DNA from: Nostocoides sp. HKS02
GTDB taxonomy: Bacteria; Actinomycetota; Actinomycetes; Actinomycetales; Dermatophilaceae
Assembly: GCF_009707485.1 (NCBI RefSeq)
Contig: NZ_CP046121.1
Span: 1,922,001-1,986,000 of the forward strand
Length of the DNA: 64,000 nucleotides
Reading direction: 5' to 3'
In this document: piece after piece, positions 1 to 7,784 of the stretch
Layout of the letters: every line of letters begins with the position of its first letter
Numbering within the stretch: the first letter of the stretch is position 1
Notes under the pieces: model-generated
Database searches by the model: none
Seen by the model: only the letters and a program-made list of their open reading frames with translations
Told to the model about the DNA's origin: nothing
Position numbers and translations under genes: made by a program

Positions 1-539
1 CTGCCGGGGACGCTGACCGGCACCCTCCCGGAGGCGGCGTCGTCGGAGACGGTGCGGTCCACTGTCGCGCCGTTGCCGAGGTACGCCCCGGTGGCGGGGT
101 CGAAGGCGGACGCGGTGTCCTGGGTCCCGGCGAAGACCGGGCGGCCGGCGTACTGCGTGTTGGCCAGCTGCAGGATCCCAGCGCGCAGCTGGTCGACCTC
201 GGCGGCCATCGCCTGGCGCTCGGCCGGGCCGTTCGTGGCGTTCGAGCCGGCGAGGACGAGCTGGCGCACGCGGGTCAGGGAGCTGCCCGCCTGGCTGAGG
301 GCCGAGTCGGCGGTGTTGAGCCACGCCAGGCCGTCGTCGATGTTGCGCGAGAGCTGCTCCTGCTGGCCCTGCTGGGCGCGCAGCTGCATGGCCACGACCG
401 TGTCGACCGGCGAGTCGGACGGCCGGTTGAGCCGGCGACCCGAGGAGAGCTGCTCCTGGGTCTGCTGGAGCCTGGCGAGGCTGGACTGCAGCCCGGCCAT
501 CACACCGCTGCTGAGGGTGACGGGGGTGACGCGGGTCAT
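1..539 (-). CDS. flgL: Flagellar hook-filament junction protein FlgL (3' end outside window)
   Basis: FlgL (HAP3) joins the hook-side junction protein FlgK to the flagellin filament, outside the cell. The visible ~179 codons begin MTRVTPVTLSSGVMAGLQ and contain the helical flagellin-like N-terminus with QLSSGRRLNRPSDSP, the SSG(R/L)R hallmark shared by FlgL and flagellin. The ATG at 539 lies 55 bp after the flgK stop on the same strand, so it is the last visible gene of the leftward flagellar run. The C-terminal helix that should pair with the N-terminus lies beyond position 1. Family assignment is firm because FlgL normally follows FlgK. Confidence 0.95.
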   Translation of the reverse strand, partial: MTRVTPVTLSSGVMAGLQSSLARLQQTQEQLSSGRRLNRPSDSPVDTVVAMQLRAQQGQQEQLSRNIDDGLAWLNTADSALSQAGSSLTRVRQLVLAGSNATNGPAERQAMAAEVDQLRAGILQLANTQYAGRPVFAGTQDTASAFDPATGAYLGNGATVDRTVSDDAASGRVPVSVPG

Positions 540-594
540 GGCTTGCTCCGGGTGAGGTCGTCGTCGGTCGGGGTTGAGGCTGGCGGTGCAGCGG

Positions 595-1962
595 TCAGTG
601 CGTCATCGTCATCAGGGTGCTCAGCGCGTCGTCGACGGCGGTGACGAACCGCGCTGCCGCGGCATACGCGTGCTGGTAGCTCATGAGGTTGGTCATCTCC
701 TCGTCGAGGCTGACGCTCGAGACGCCCTGGCGCGCGGTGTCGACCTGGCGCAGCACGACGCCCTGGACGTCGGCCTGCCGGGAGGCGCTCTGGGACTGGA
801 CCCCCAGCTGCACGACCAGACTGCGGTAGCTGGCGTCCGGACCGGTCGCGTCGCCGAGGTGCGCGGCCATGGCCGAGGCGTTGCCACCGTCGTATGCCGG
901 CGGCGGCGCCGAGGACGCCGCGATACCCGCGGGGTCGGTCACCGCGACCCGGAGACTCCCCGCGGTGGTGCCGCTGAAGAGCGGGCTCCCCAGCGCGCCG
1001 GCGCGGTCGTACCCGGCGGCCTGCTGGGTGTTGGTCGTGGAGGCCACCGACGCAGCGACCGCGTCCAGCGCGTCGGTGTAGGACGGGATCGTCTCCGTGA
1101 GTGCAGTGAGCAGCCCCTGCGCGGTGCCACCCCCGAGGGAGGCGGGGGTGCCCGAGGCGGCCCAGGCAACCCCGGCCCCTCCCCCGGCCGCGCGGGTGGC
1201 CTGCCCAGTGACGGCGAGCGCGGACGCGTGGGAACCGCTCACGAGGGCGGTGCCGCCGATGGTCACCGTGACGGTGCCGTCGTCGGCGAGGCGACCGACG
1301 GCTCCCGCCGTCTCGCCGAGCCGCAGGACGAGCTGGTCGCGTTGGTCGGACAGCTCGTGCGCGGGGACCCCGGATGCCGTGGCGCTGCGGATCGCGTCGT
1401 TGAGCCGCGCGACGTCGGCCGCGCTCTGGTTGACCTCGGCCACCGTCGCCGTGAGCTGCTCGCGGCTGTCGGTCCACTGCTGGTCCAGGTCGCCCGCGAC
1501 CCGACCGAAGGCCCCGGCCAGCTGGGTGGCGTTGGCCAGCAGCGCGGCGCGCGGCGCAGTGCTCGTGGGGTCGTTGGCGACGTCGTGCCAGGCGTTCCAG
1601 AACGACGACAGCTGGGACTGCAGGCCGGTGCTGCCCGGCTCGCCGAGCGCACCCTCGATCGAGCCGAGGGTGGACTGGGTCGTCGCGGCCAGGGCCTGCG
1701 AGCCGTGCACCTGCTGGGCGTGCGACTCCAGGAACTCGTCGCGGACCCGCTGCGTGCCCCGGACCAGGACGCCGTCTCCGGTGATCGGTCCGGCGGACCA
1801 CATCGAGGGCACGACCGAGGAGCCCTGCGCGACCTGGTCGAGGCGCTGGCGCGAGTACCCGGGAGTGTTCACGTTGCTGATGTTCTGTCCGGTGAGGTCG
1901 AGCCCACGCTGGGCGGCCTGGAGGGCACGAGCCGCGAGGCCCAGGCTGGCGAAGTCCGACAT
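595..1962 (-). CDS. flgK: Flagellar hook-associated protein FlgK (HAP1)
   Basis: FlgK forms the first junction layer between hook and filament. The 455-residue protein starts MSDFASLGLAARALQAAQRG, and its N-terminal helix carries ISNVNTPGYSRQR, the rod/hook/HAP signature NxNTPGY. The C-terminal coiled segment (VSLDEEMTNLMSYQHAYAAA) is the conserved FlgK end, with its V-N-L-DEEM-type motif. I chose the ATG at 1962 rather than in-frame sequence further upstream because homology begins there and the codon overlaps the upstream stop as TGATG. This implies translational coupling to the small gene before it. The length is typical for actinobacterial FlgK. Confidence 0.96.
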   Translation of the reverse strand: MSDFASLGLAARALQAAQRGLDLTGQNISNVNTPGYSRQRLDQVAQGSSVVPSMWSAGPITGDGVLVRGTQRVRDEFLESHAQQVHGSQALAATTQSTLGSIEGALGEPGSTGLQSQLSSFWNAWHDVANDPTSTAPRAALLANATQLAGAFGRVAGDLDQQWTDSREQLTATVAEVNQSAADVARLNDAIRSATASGVPAHELSDQRDQLVLRLGETAGAVGRLADDGTVTVTIGGTALVSGSHASALAVTGQATRAAGGGAGVAWAASGTPASLGGGTAQGLLTALTETIPSYTDALDAVAASVASTTNTQQAAGYDRAGALGSPLFSGTTAGSLRVAVTDPAGIAASSAPPPAYDGGNASAMAAHLGDATGPDASYRSLVVQLGVQSQSASRQADVQGVVLRQVDTARQGVSSVSLDEEMTNLMSYQHAYAAAARFVTAVDDALSTLMTMTH

Positions 1963-2327
1963 CAGGCCCTCGTGTCCAGGTAGGCCGGGTGCCGGTGGTG
2001 GTCGGGTGCGCGGGGGTGGTCCGGCAGCCGGTGCGTGAGGTCGCGCAGGGCACGATCGGTGCGGGACAGCTCGCCCGCCACCCGGTGGGCGAGCGCGTCG
2101 GTGCGAGCCAGCAGGCCCCGGGCCCGGTCGACCAGGCGCTCGGGCAGGGGCTCGGGCAAGCGCTCGGGCAGGTCCCCGCCGAAGGTGGGCAGCGGCTCGA
2201 GGCCTGCGACGGCGTCGGCCAGCTCGGCCCCGCCCCGGGCTTCGATTCGGTCGAGTCCTCGCTCCAGGCGATCCAGCGCGGCGTCCCAGGGCTGGCCGCC
2301 CGAGGGCGCCCACATCGCGGCGCTCAC
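1962..2327 (-). CDS. Small flagellar protein, FliT-like export-chaperone candidate
   Basis: This 121-residue acidic, helical protein lies between fliS and flgK. It starts with GTG at 2327, overlapping the fliS stop as GTGA, and ends in TGATG with flgK, so it is translated within the operon. No domain is recognisable by eye. The composition (leucine/arginine/glutamate-rich helices, proline-rich middle, histidine-rich tail) and the position fit a FliT-type chaperone, since the genuine FlgN candidate is encoded separately at 6801. The function is inferred from location only. Confidence 0.7.
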   Translation of the reverse strand: MSAAMWAPSGGQPWDAALDRLERGLDRIEARGGAELADAVAGLEPLPTFGGDLPERLPEPLPERLVDRARGLLARTDALAHRVAGELSRTDRALRDLTHRLPDHPRAPDHHRHPAYLDTRA

Positions 2328-2731
2328 GACACGCCCCGGAGCTGACTGGCGTCGGGGGTCTGCGCCGCTGTCACGAAGGCGTCTCGCAACGGCTCGACGA
2401 CCTCGAGGCAGTCCATGACGTAGGACTGCGACTTGGCGAGGTTGGCCCGGACGAGGGTGTACCCGAGGTACTCGTAGAGCGAGGCCAGGCTGCGCGCCTC
2501 CTCCCACCGCGCGACGTCCAGCGAGCCGGCCAGCTCGGCCACGATCTCCTGGGCGTGGACCAGCTCGTGGTGCGCGACCGGGATGTCGGCCGACCCGATG
2601 GCCGCGTGCGCGGCATACAGGTCCTTGACGAGCCGGTCGTACAGCATGATGACGAGCCGGCTCGGGGAGGCGGTGGTCACGGCCTCCGACTGGTAGCGGC
2701 GGCGCAGAATCTCGGGGGTGGTCACGGTCAC
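2324..2731 (-). CDS. fliS: Flagellar export chaperone FliS
   Basis: FliS binds the disordered C-terminus of flagellin in the cytoplasm and prevents early polymerisation. The 135-residue protein shows the family pattern: an N-terminal YQSEAVTTASPSRLVIMLYD segment (FliS proteins have Y-x3-x-v-x-tA-sPxxLvxMLYdg), a helical bundle and the YEYLGYTLVRAN helix. It sits 24 bp after fliD and overlaps the next gene by four bases. The length matches the family. Confidence 0.96.
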   Translation of the reverse strand: MTVTTPEILRRRYQSEAVTTASPSRLVIMLYDRLVKDLYAAHAAIGSADIPVAHHELVHAQEIVAELAGSLDVARWEEARSLASLYEYLGYTLVRANLAKSQSYVMDCLEVVEPLRDAFVTAAQTPDASQLRGVS

Positions 2732-2755
2732 GACTCCTGGGTTGTCGCCGTCGGC

Positions 2756-4639
2756 CTAGTTCTTGCCGGTGGACGGGGTGGGCAGCGAGGCGATCTGGCC
2801 CGTGAGCCACTGGCTCTGGGACTGCAGGCTGCCGAGCATGGTCTCGAGCGCGGCGTACTGCCGCTGGAGGCTGTCCTGACGCATCGACATCCGGACCTCG
2901 AAGTTCGCGATCTGGTCGGTGTAGTCCCGGACCTGCTCCTGTTCGAGGTTCAGCTGGCCGGTGACGTAGCCGTTGGTGGGGTCGGACGCGGCCTTGACCG
3001 TGTCGGAGAGCGCGCTCGCCATGGTGGTGAGGGTCCCGGCCACTGCGTTCGGGTCCTTCGTGTAAGCGGCCAGGAACGTCGCGCGGTCGAAGGTCAGGCT
3101 GCCGTCACGGGCCACCCCGACGCCGACCAACCCCGGCGTACTCGCAGCGGTGCCGACCGCGGTGTCGGTGAGCCGCTGGGCGAGGTCGCGCGCCATCGAG
3201 CTGCCGAGCAGCGGGCCACCGGTCTTGGTCGTGGTGTCGTAGCCGGACTGGGCGTTGAGGTAGGCCAGCACGTCGTTCGCGGCCTTCACCATCGCCTGGA
3301 CCTTGTCGGCGATGCCGGCGCTGTCGCGGTCGACGGTGAGGGTCACCGGCGTCGTCGGGTCCGCCTTGGTCGCTGTGATGGTGACGCCGGGCAGGAGGCC
3401 TGCGACCGTCGCGGTCGGGGACGTCGCGTCGTACGCGCCCGGGCCGGTGCCGACCCGCAGCACCGTGTCGGAGCCGGCCTGCAGCTGCACCATCGAGCCG
3501 AGGGTGGACAGCGAGTTGGGAAAGGCGTCGCCGCCGAGGGTGACGTCGGACCCCGCCCCCGTGGTCATCGAGTTGAGCTGGAGCCGGTATGCCGTGGGCG
3601 AGACCTGCACGGCCGTCGCCCGGACCCCCGCGCCGGCGCCGTTGATCGCCGAGACCACGGCGGTCATCGAGGCGCCTGCCGCAACGTCGACGAGGCTCGC
3701 CGACGCGGTGCCGGCCCGCAGGCCGCCGCCCAGGGTGAAGACGAGGCTGTCGCCACCCGCGCCACTCAGGGTGAGCTGGGCGCCACGCGTCAGGCTGGAG
3801 ACCGTCGTCGCGACGCCGTCGAGCGAGACGACCGCGTCGGTGCCGCTCGCGGTGGTCGAGGTGTCGGTGAGGCCGAGCGCGGCGCTCGGGGCGGCCAGCG
3901 CCAGGGTGGCGGCCGACCCCTCGTGCGTCGTGGCGAGGCGCAGCGCGCCGGCGGCGGTGCTCGACGCCGTGAGGGTGCCGGCGGACGCCCGGGTCACCTC
4001 GGCAGCGAGCTGGTCGCGCGAGTAGGTCCCCTGCGCCAAGGTGATCGTCGTCGCGGTGGACGAGCCGTCCAGGAACACCGAGAACCCGGCGTTCGAGGCG
4101 TCGATGGTCACGGTGTCGGCCACCGGCGCCCCGGTCAGGGCGGCGCCTGCCGAGGACTGGGTCACGGTCACGGTGTGGGCACCGGTCGAGAGAGTGGGGC
4201 CGGCCGTGGGCGAGGCCAGGCCGAGCGCGCCCAGGCCCGTGGCCAGCACGAACGGGCCGTTCGCGACGGCGGAGGTGAGGCTGCCCACCGAGCCGGACGA
4301 GACGGCCGCGCCGGCGGTGGCCACCGACTGCACGGTGAAGGTCGTGCTCCCGGGCATCGCGGTGGCGTCAGTCGTGGCGGTGGCGAGCGCCGTCTGCGAC
4401 GAGGTGGCGGTGGTTGCCGTCCAGCCGGATGCGCCGGTGATGCTGTCGGGCACGAGAACGCTCGCCGCCGTCTGGAGCGTGGCGAGACTGGTGTTGAGCG
4501 ACTGCAGCACGCCGATCATCGTCTGGCTGGCGGTCTTGCCGGTGGTCAGGTAGGCCCCTGACTGCCGCTCGACCTGCATGAGCGAGCTGATGATCTGCGT
4601 CGTGTTCAGTCCCGAGACGAGTCCGTCGACCCCGGCCAT
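2756..4639 (-). CDS. fliD: Flagellar filament cap protein FliD (HAP2)
   Basis: FliD caps the filament tip and guides flagellin assembly. The 627-residue protein begins MAGVDGLVSGLNTTQIISSL, the usual FliD start (xGlaSGLdt..iI..Lm), and ends with the coiled C-terminus around MSMRQDSLQRQYAALETMLG, the FliD C-terminal domain. The long middle is Ala/Thr/Ser-rich beta sequence, longer than the ~450-residue E. coli protein and likely surface-exposed and variable. The gene follows fliC after a strong hairpin, so its expression probably depends on read-through or an unrecognised promoter. Confidence 0.96.
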   Translation of the reverse strand: MAGVDGLVSGLNTTQIISSLMQVERQSGAYLTTGKTASQTMIGVLQSLNTSLATLQTAASVLVPDSITGASGWTATTATSSQTALATATTDATAMPGSTTFTVQSVATAGAAVSSGSVGSLTSAVANGPFVLATGLGALGLASPTAGPTLSTGAHTVTVTQSSAGAALTGAPVADTVTIDASNAGFSVFLDGSSTATTITLAQGTYSRDQLAAEVTRASAGTLTASSTAAGALRLATTHEGSAATLALAAPSAALGLTDTSTTASGTDAVVSLDGVATTVSSLTRGAQLTLSGAGGDSLVFTLGGGLRAGTASASLVDVAAGASMTAVVSAINGAGAGVRATAVQVSPTAYRLQLNSMTTGAGSDVTLGGDAFPNSLSTLGSMVQLQAGSDTVLRVGTGPGAYDATSPTATVAGLLPGVTITATKADPTTPVTLTVDRDSAGIADKVQAMVKAANDVLAYLNAQSGYDTTTKTGGPLLGSSMARDLAQRLTDTAVGTAASTPGLVGVGVARDGSLTFDRATFLAAYTKDPNAVAGTLTTMASALSDTVKAASDPTNGYVTGQLNLEQEQVRDYTDQIANFEVRMSMRQDSLQRQYAALETMLGSLQSQSQWLTGQIASLPTPSTGKN

Positions 4640-4674
4640 GGCACTGCCTCCTTCCCATCGGTGGTGCAGGGCGG

Positions 4675-4726
4675 GTGCGGGCCCGGGGGCCGGGGAGGAT
4701 CAGTCCCCAGCGCCCCCGGGCCGCAC
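4675..4726 (-). terminator. Terminator hairpin between fliC and fliD
   Basis: Arms 4675-4690 and 4712-4726 pair over about 15 bp with a single bulge, and an inner GGGGA/TCCCC pairing closes the loop. The hairpin starts eight bases after the fliC stop. It probably ends most fliC transcripts and lets a minority continue into fliD, which would match the high flagellin:cap stoichiometry. No U-run is visible, as is common in actinobacteria. Confidence 0.7.
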
Positions 4727-4733
4727 CACGGAC

Positions 4734-5561
4734 TCAGCCGAGCAGCTTGAGAACCGACTGCGGAGCGGAGTTGGCCTGCGCCAGCATCGAGACACCGGCC
4801 TGCTGGAGGATCTGCGACCTGGTGAAGGACGTCATCTCCTTGGCCATGTCGGTGTCACGGATCCGGGACTCGGCCGCAGCCGAGTTCTCGGACGCCACGT
4901 TGAGGCTGTTGATGGTGTGCTGCAAGCGGTTCTGCACGGCACCGAGGTCGGCCCGGTCACCCGAGACGGTCTTGATGGCCGCGTCGACCGCGGTCAGGGC
5001 GCTCGCGGCACCGGCCTGGGTGGTGACGTCCAGCGCGTTCGTACCCAGCGTGGTGGTGTCCGCCTTGGCGAAGGCCACCGAGACCGTCTGGCCGTTGTTG
5101 GCGCCGATCTGGAAGGTGAACGACCCGGCCGTCCCGCCCGTGCCGTCGAGCAGGTTCTGGCCGTTGAACTGGGTGGTGCTGGCGATCCGGTCGAGCTCGC
5201 CGTTGAGCGCCGTGACCTCCTTCTGGATGGCTGCCCGGTCGTCCGAGGTGTTCGTGTCGTTGGCCGACTGGACGGAGAGCTGGCGCATGCGCTGGAGGAT
5301 GGAGTGCGTCTCGTTGAGCGCGCCCTCAGCGGTCTGCACGAGGCTGATCGCGTCCTGCGCGTTCGAGGTGGCCTGGTTGAGGCCGTTGGTCTGGGCGCGC
5401 AGCTTCTCGCTGATCGCCAAGCCGGCGGCGTCGTCGGCGGCCCTGTTGATGCGCAGACCCGAGGACAGTCGCTCGAGGCTGGTGGCCATCGAACCCTGCG
5501 TCGAGCTCAGGTTCCGGTACGCGTTCATCGCCGCAACGTTGGTGTTGATCTGCAGACCCAT
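4734..5561 (-). CDS. fliC: Flagellin FliC/Hag
   Basis: This is the filament subunit. The 275-residue protein has only the conserved D0/D1 ends with a short middle. The N-terminus is MGLQINTNVAAMNAYRNL with RLSSGLRINRAADDAAGLAI (classic flagellin). The C-terminus has SRIRDTDMAKEM and QAGVSMLAQANSAPQSVLKL. There is no large D2/D3 domain, so the filament surface is minimal. The ATG at 5561 is preceded by AAGGAGAGGA. A FliA-type promoter lies at 5643-5670 and a GGA hairpin in the leader suggests CsrA control. Confidence 0.98.
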   Translation of the reverse strand: MGLQINTNVAAMNAYRNLSSTQGSMATSLERLSSGLRINRAADDAAGLAISEKLRAQTNGLNQATSNAQDAISLVQTAEGALNETHSILQRMRQLSVQSANDTNTSDDRAAIQKEVTALNGELDRIASTTQFNGQNLLDGTGGTAGSFTFQIGANNGQTVSVAFAKADTTTLGTNALDVTTQAGAASALTAVDAAIKTVSGDRADLGAVQNRLQHTINSLNVASENSAAAESRIRDTDMAKEMTSFTRSQILQQAGVSMLAQANSAPQSVLKLLG

Positions 5562-5567
5562 GGTGGT

Positions 5568-5609
5568 TCCTCTCCTTGGATGGGGTCACGAGGAGCCATC
5601 CGTGGCTCC
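5568..5609 (-). promoter_or_regulatory. Candidate CsrA-binding leader of fliC
   Basis: On the coding strand a 7-bp stem GGAGCCA/TGGCTCC (5592-5609) encloses the loop CGGA, presenting the sequence ACGGAT. A second GGA pair lies in the Shine-Dalgarno AAGGAGAGGA at 5568-5577. CsrA dimers typically bridge a GGA hairpin loop and the ribosome site. The csrA and fliW genes are 1.7-2.2 kb away. The structure is seen; the binding is inferred. Confidence 0.55.
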
Positions 5610-5642
5610 CCGCGTCGGCCCCCGTGGGGGTCGACACCGGCC

Positions 5643-5670
5643 CTATCGGCCGGTTCGAGCAGTCCCTGAG
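5643..5670 (-). promoter_or_regulatory. FliA/WhiG-type promoter of fliC
   Basis: On the minus strand CTCA (5670-5667), a 16-nt spacer and GCCGATAG (5650-5643) match the motility-sigma consensus (actinobacterial -35 CTCA-like, -10 GCCGATAA-like). The start site would fall near 5637, giving a ~75-nt leader. The same pattern and spacing recur at 6763-6790. Confidence 0.75.
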
Positions 5671-5698
5671 GACTTCTCGTCGGGCTCGCCGGGTGGGG

Positions 5699-6571
5699 TC
5701 ACTCCCCCACGGCGTGGACCGGGCTGTGGCTGCCACGGACCCCACCGGTGCGGCGGTGGGCGTGGCTGGCACGACCCGCGATCTCGGCGTAGTACGCCGC
5801 CCGTCGTCGGGCGACCACGCCGTCAGTGCGGGCGGGCACGAGCTCGGGGTCGAGGTTGGTGTTCAGCCCGTCGCGCAGCAGACCGAGCGCCTCGGTGCGC
5901 AGCTGGGAGACGCGCGACTCGGTGACCCCGAGCTCCTCGGCGACCTCACGGACAGACCGGTCCTCGAAGAAGGTGCCCCGGACGACGGAGCGCAGCCGCT
6001 CGGGCAGTGCCTCGACGGCGGCGAGCAGGTAGGTACGCCGCTCCTGTTCGACCACGACGGACTCCGGCGTCTGGGTCGTGTGCGGCAGCAGGTCGTCGGC
6101 GTCACCGTCCGCACCCACCGCGTCGATCCGCAGCACGACGGACCGGTGCAGGTCGCGGCGCAGCTCGTGCAGCTCCTCCACGCTCGCACCCATGGCAGAC
6201 GCGAGCTCGTGCTCGTGCGGCTCGCGGTGCAGGGTTCCAGTGAGCGCCTCGCGATGGGTCTCGCGCTCACGCGCCCGAGCCCGCAACGACCGAGATGCCC
6301 AGTCCATCGAACGCAGCTCGTCCAGGAGGGCGCCCCGGATCCGTCGCGCGGCATACCGGCCGAACGGGACCCCCAGGTGCGGGTCGAAGGAGCGAGCGGC
6401 GGCGACCAGCGCACCGAGCCCGGCCGACGTCAGGTCGTCCAGCGCGACGTGTCCGGGCAGGCGCGCGCTCAGCGAGCGGACCTCGTAGTGAACGATCGGC
6501 AGATGGTCACGGCAGGCCGTTTCGAGGTCAAACGAACCCAAATGCGCTTGAGTGCACTCATTGACAGTCAC
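5699..6571 (-). CDS. Motility sigma factor of the FliA/WhiG family
   Basis: An alternative RNA polymerase sigma factor for flagellar promoters. The 290-residue protein has region 2 with DDLTSAGLGALVAAARSFDP and FGRYAARRIRGALLDELRSM, then the family's DW.sRs segment. The helix-turn-helix of region 4.2 is VREVAEELGVTESRVSQLR. After about residue 240 there is an unusual ~45-residue basic, His-rich tail. The start is GTG at 6571, because the ATG two bases upstream is followed at once by TGA. It lies just upstream of fliC and diverges from flgN-fliW-csrA, both of which carry matching promoters. Confidence 0.92.
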   Translation of the reverse strand: MTVNECTQAHLGSFDLETACRDHLPIVHYEVRSLSARLPGHVALDDLTSAGLGALVAAARSFDPHLGVPFGRYAARRIRGALLDELRSMDWASRSLRARARERETHREALTGTLHREPHEHELASAMGASVEELHELRRDLHRSVVLRIDAVGADGDADDLLPHTTQTPESVVVEQERRTYLLAAVEALPERLRSVVRGTFFEDRSVREVAEELGVTESRVSQLRTEALGLLRDGLNTNLDPELVPARTDGVVARRRAAYYAEIAGRASHAHRRTGGVRGSHSPVHAVGE

Positions 6572-6677
6572 ATGGCGGAGCCTTTCGTAGCCAATTGGGT
6601 GTCTCTGACCACGAAAGCCTGCGTTTGGACCTTCAGGTAGCCAAAATCATCTGAACGGATGAGTTTTGTTAAGAAGG

Positions 6678-6700
6678 AGGTAAATAACGCGTGTTTACCT
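6678..6700. promoter_or_regulatory. Inverted repeat in the divergent sigma/flgN promoter region
   Basis: AGGTAAA, nine bases, TTTACCT forms a perfect 7-bp inverted repeat in an AT-rich patch 107 bp upstream of the sigma-gene start. It is a candidate operator for the regulator switching on the motility sigma gene. No cognate regulator is visible in the window. Confidence 0.4.
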
Positions 6701-6801
6701 GCACTCGGTATGCCGTGCCTGTGGGTCCCGAGGTCGCGGCGCCACCGTACTGTGGCAAAAGGCTCAGCCGTGGCGCGGGGTTGCCGATGGGTCGAAGGTG
6801 A
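6691..6801 (+). CDS. Possible 36-codon leader ORF upstream of flgN
   Basis: A GTG at 6691 follows a near-perfect ribosome site AAGAAGGAGG (6671-6680, ten-base spacing). It opens a 36-codon frame that ends TGA at 6799-6801, overlapping the flgN ATG at 6801 by one base (TGATG). The peptide (start FTCTRYAVPVG, end GLPMGRR) resembles nothing I know. The FliA-type promoter lies inside the frame, so only a transcript from further upstream could carry it. It could equally be chance. Confidence 0.25.
   Translation: MFTCTRYAVPVGPEVAAPPYCGKRLSRGAGLPMGRR
6763..6790 (+). promoter_or_regulatory. FliA/WhiG-type promoter of flgN-fliW-csrA
   Basis: CTCA (6763-6766), 16 nt, GCCGATGG (6783-6790) repeats the fliC promoter arrangement exactly. 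The predicted start at ~6797 coincides with the flgN initiation codons (GTG 6798, ATG 6801), so this transcript would be leaderless. Confidence 0.65.
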
Positions 6802-7310
6802 TGATCGACACCCGTGAAGCCGCCGAGAAGTGCGCCGAGCTCTCCGGCGCCCTCTGGGCGGTGCGCGACCGGCTCGAGCGGCTGGCCTACTGCGTCGAGG
6901 TCCAGCGTGCCCTCGTCGAGACCGGCCGGGCGACCTGGGTCGCCCGCGCCGCCCAGGAGGTCGAGCTCGCCCTGGAGCAGGTCCGTGGGACCGAGCTCGG
7001 GCGAGCCGTCGACACCGTCCCCGCCGCCACCGTCCTGGGGCTCGACCCGCAGGCGAGCCTGTCGCAGATCGCCGCCCTGGCCCCAGCGCCCTGGGACGAC
7101 CTGCTCGCCGAGCACCGTTCCGCGCTGCTGGAGGTCACCCGCGACCTCACCGAGTCGGCCGCGGCCAACCGCGACCTGCTCGCGGCCGGCGCCCAGGCTG
7201 TCGAGGACGTGCTGGCCCGGTTCTCCGGGCCGGCTCCCGCCGGCACGTATGGCCCCAGCGGCGCCAGACGGACCGACGCCACCAGCCGACTATTCGACCA
7301 GAGCACGTGA
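6801..7310 (+). CDS. flgN: FlgN-like flagellar chaperone
   Basis: FlgN is the cytoplasmic export chaperone for FlgK and FlgL. The 169-residue, almost wholly helical protein has the family shape: an N-terminal helix with WAVRDRLERLAYCVEVQRAL, then RATWVARAAQEVELALEQVR, and a loose C-terminal tail rich in Gly/Ser/Arg ending SRLFDQST. ATG 6801 is taken as start, but GTG 6798 is equally possible. It is followed by fliW after eight bases, forming a regulatory/assembly operon with csrA. Confidence 0.75.
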   Translation: MIDTREAAEKCAELSGALWAVRDRLERLAYCVEVQRALVETGRATWVARAAQEVELALEQVRGTELGRAVDTVPAATVLGLDPQASLSQIAALAPAPWDDLLAEHRSALLEVTRDLTESAAANRDLLAAGAQAVEDVLARFSGPAPAGTYGPSGARRTDATSRLFDQST

Positions 7311-7318
7311 GGCCGCAC

Positions 7319-7732
7319 ATGACCATGGTGACCATCGACGCCCCCACCTCCACGACGCTGCCCGTCGCGCATTTCGCCGAGGGGCTGGTCGGATTCCCGG
7401 ACGCGCACGACTACGCGCTGTTCGGCGGCGAGGGCGGGGTCTTCGAGATGCTGCCGACCGACGACGCTGGACCAGGTTTCGTGGTCGCGGCAGCGGCCGT
7501 GTTCTTCCCGGGCTACCACCCGGTTCTCGACGACGCGACCGCCCAGCGCCTCGGTCTGGATGACGCCGGTGACGCCTTGGTTCTGACGATCGTTACTGTG
7601 GGGGCGGATGTCAGCGTCGCTCACGCCAACTTGCTCGCACCGGTCGTGGTGAACACCCGCACCGGTCGTGCCGAGCAGGTCGTCCTGAGCGGCCAGGACT
7701 TCCCGCTGCGGACGCCACTCGGCGCGAACTGA
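7319..7732 (+). CDS. fliW: Flagellar assembly factor FliW
   Basis: FliW binds flagellin or, when released, CsrA, and so couples flagellin synthesis to secretion. The 137-residue beta-rich protein shows FAEGLVGFPD near the N-terminus (family: F.....GF.....y.l) and the C-terminal block SVAHANLLAPVVVNTRTGRA, matching the FliW signature (tvNLlaPivin). ATG 7319 has GTGAGG nearby upstream. It lies between flgN and csrA, the standard partner arrangement. Confidence 0.96.
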   Translation: MTMVTIDAPTSTTLPVAHFAEGLVGFPDAHDYALFGGEGGVFEMLPTDDAGPGFVVAAAAVFFPGYHPVLDDATAQRLGLDDAGDALVLTIVTVGADVSVAHANLLAPVVVNTRTGRAEQVVLSGQDFPLRTPLGAN

Positions 7733-7784
7733 CCACCGCAGCCGCCGTCGATACTGGCCTGCGAGCCAGGAAAGGAGCCGGGGC

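Noticed and set aside
2555-4561. 668-codon plus-strand reading frame opposite fliD
   Set aside because: It is the mirror of GC-rich fliD codons; composition is Arg/Gly-dominated without family similarity, while the minus strand is clearly FliD.
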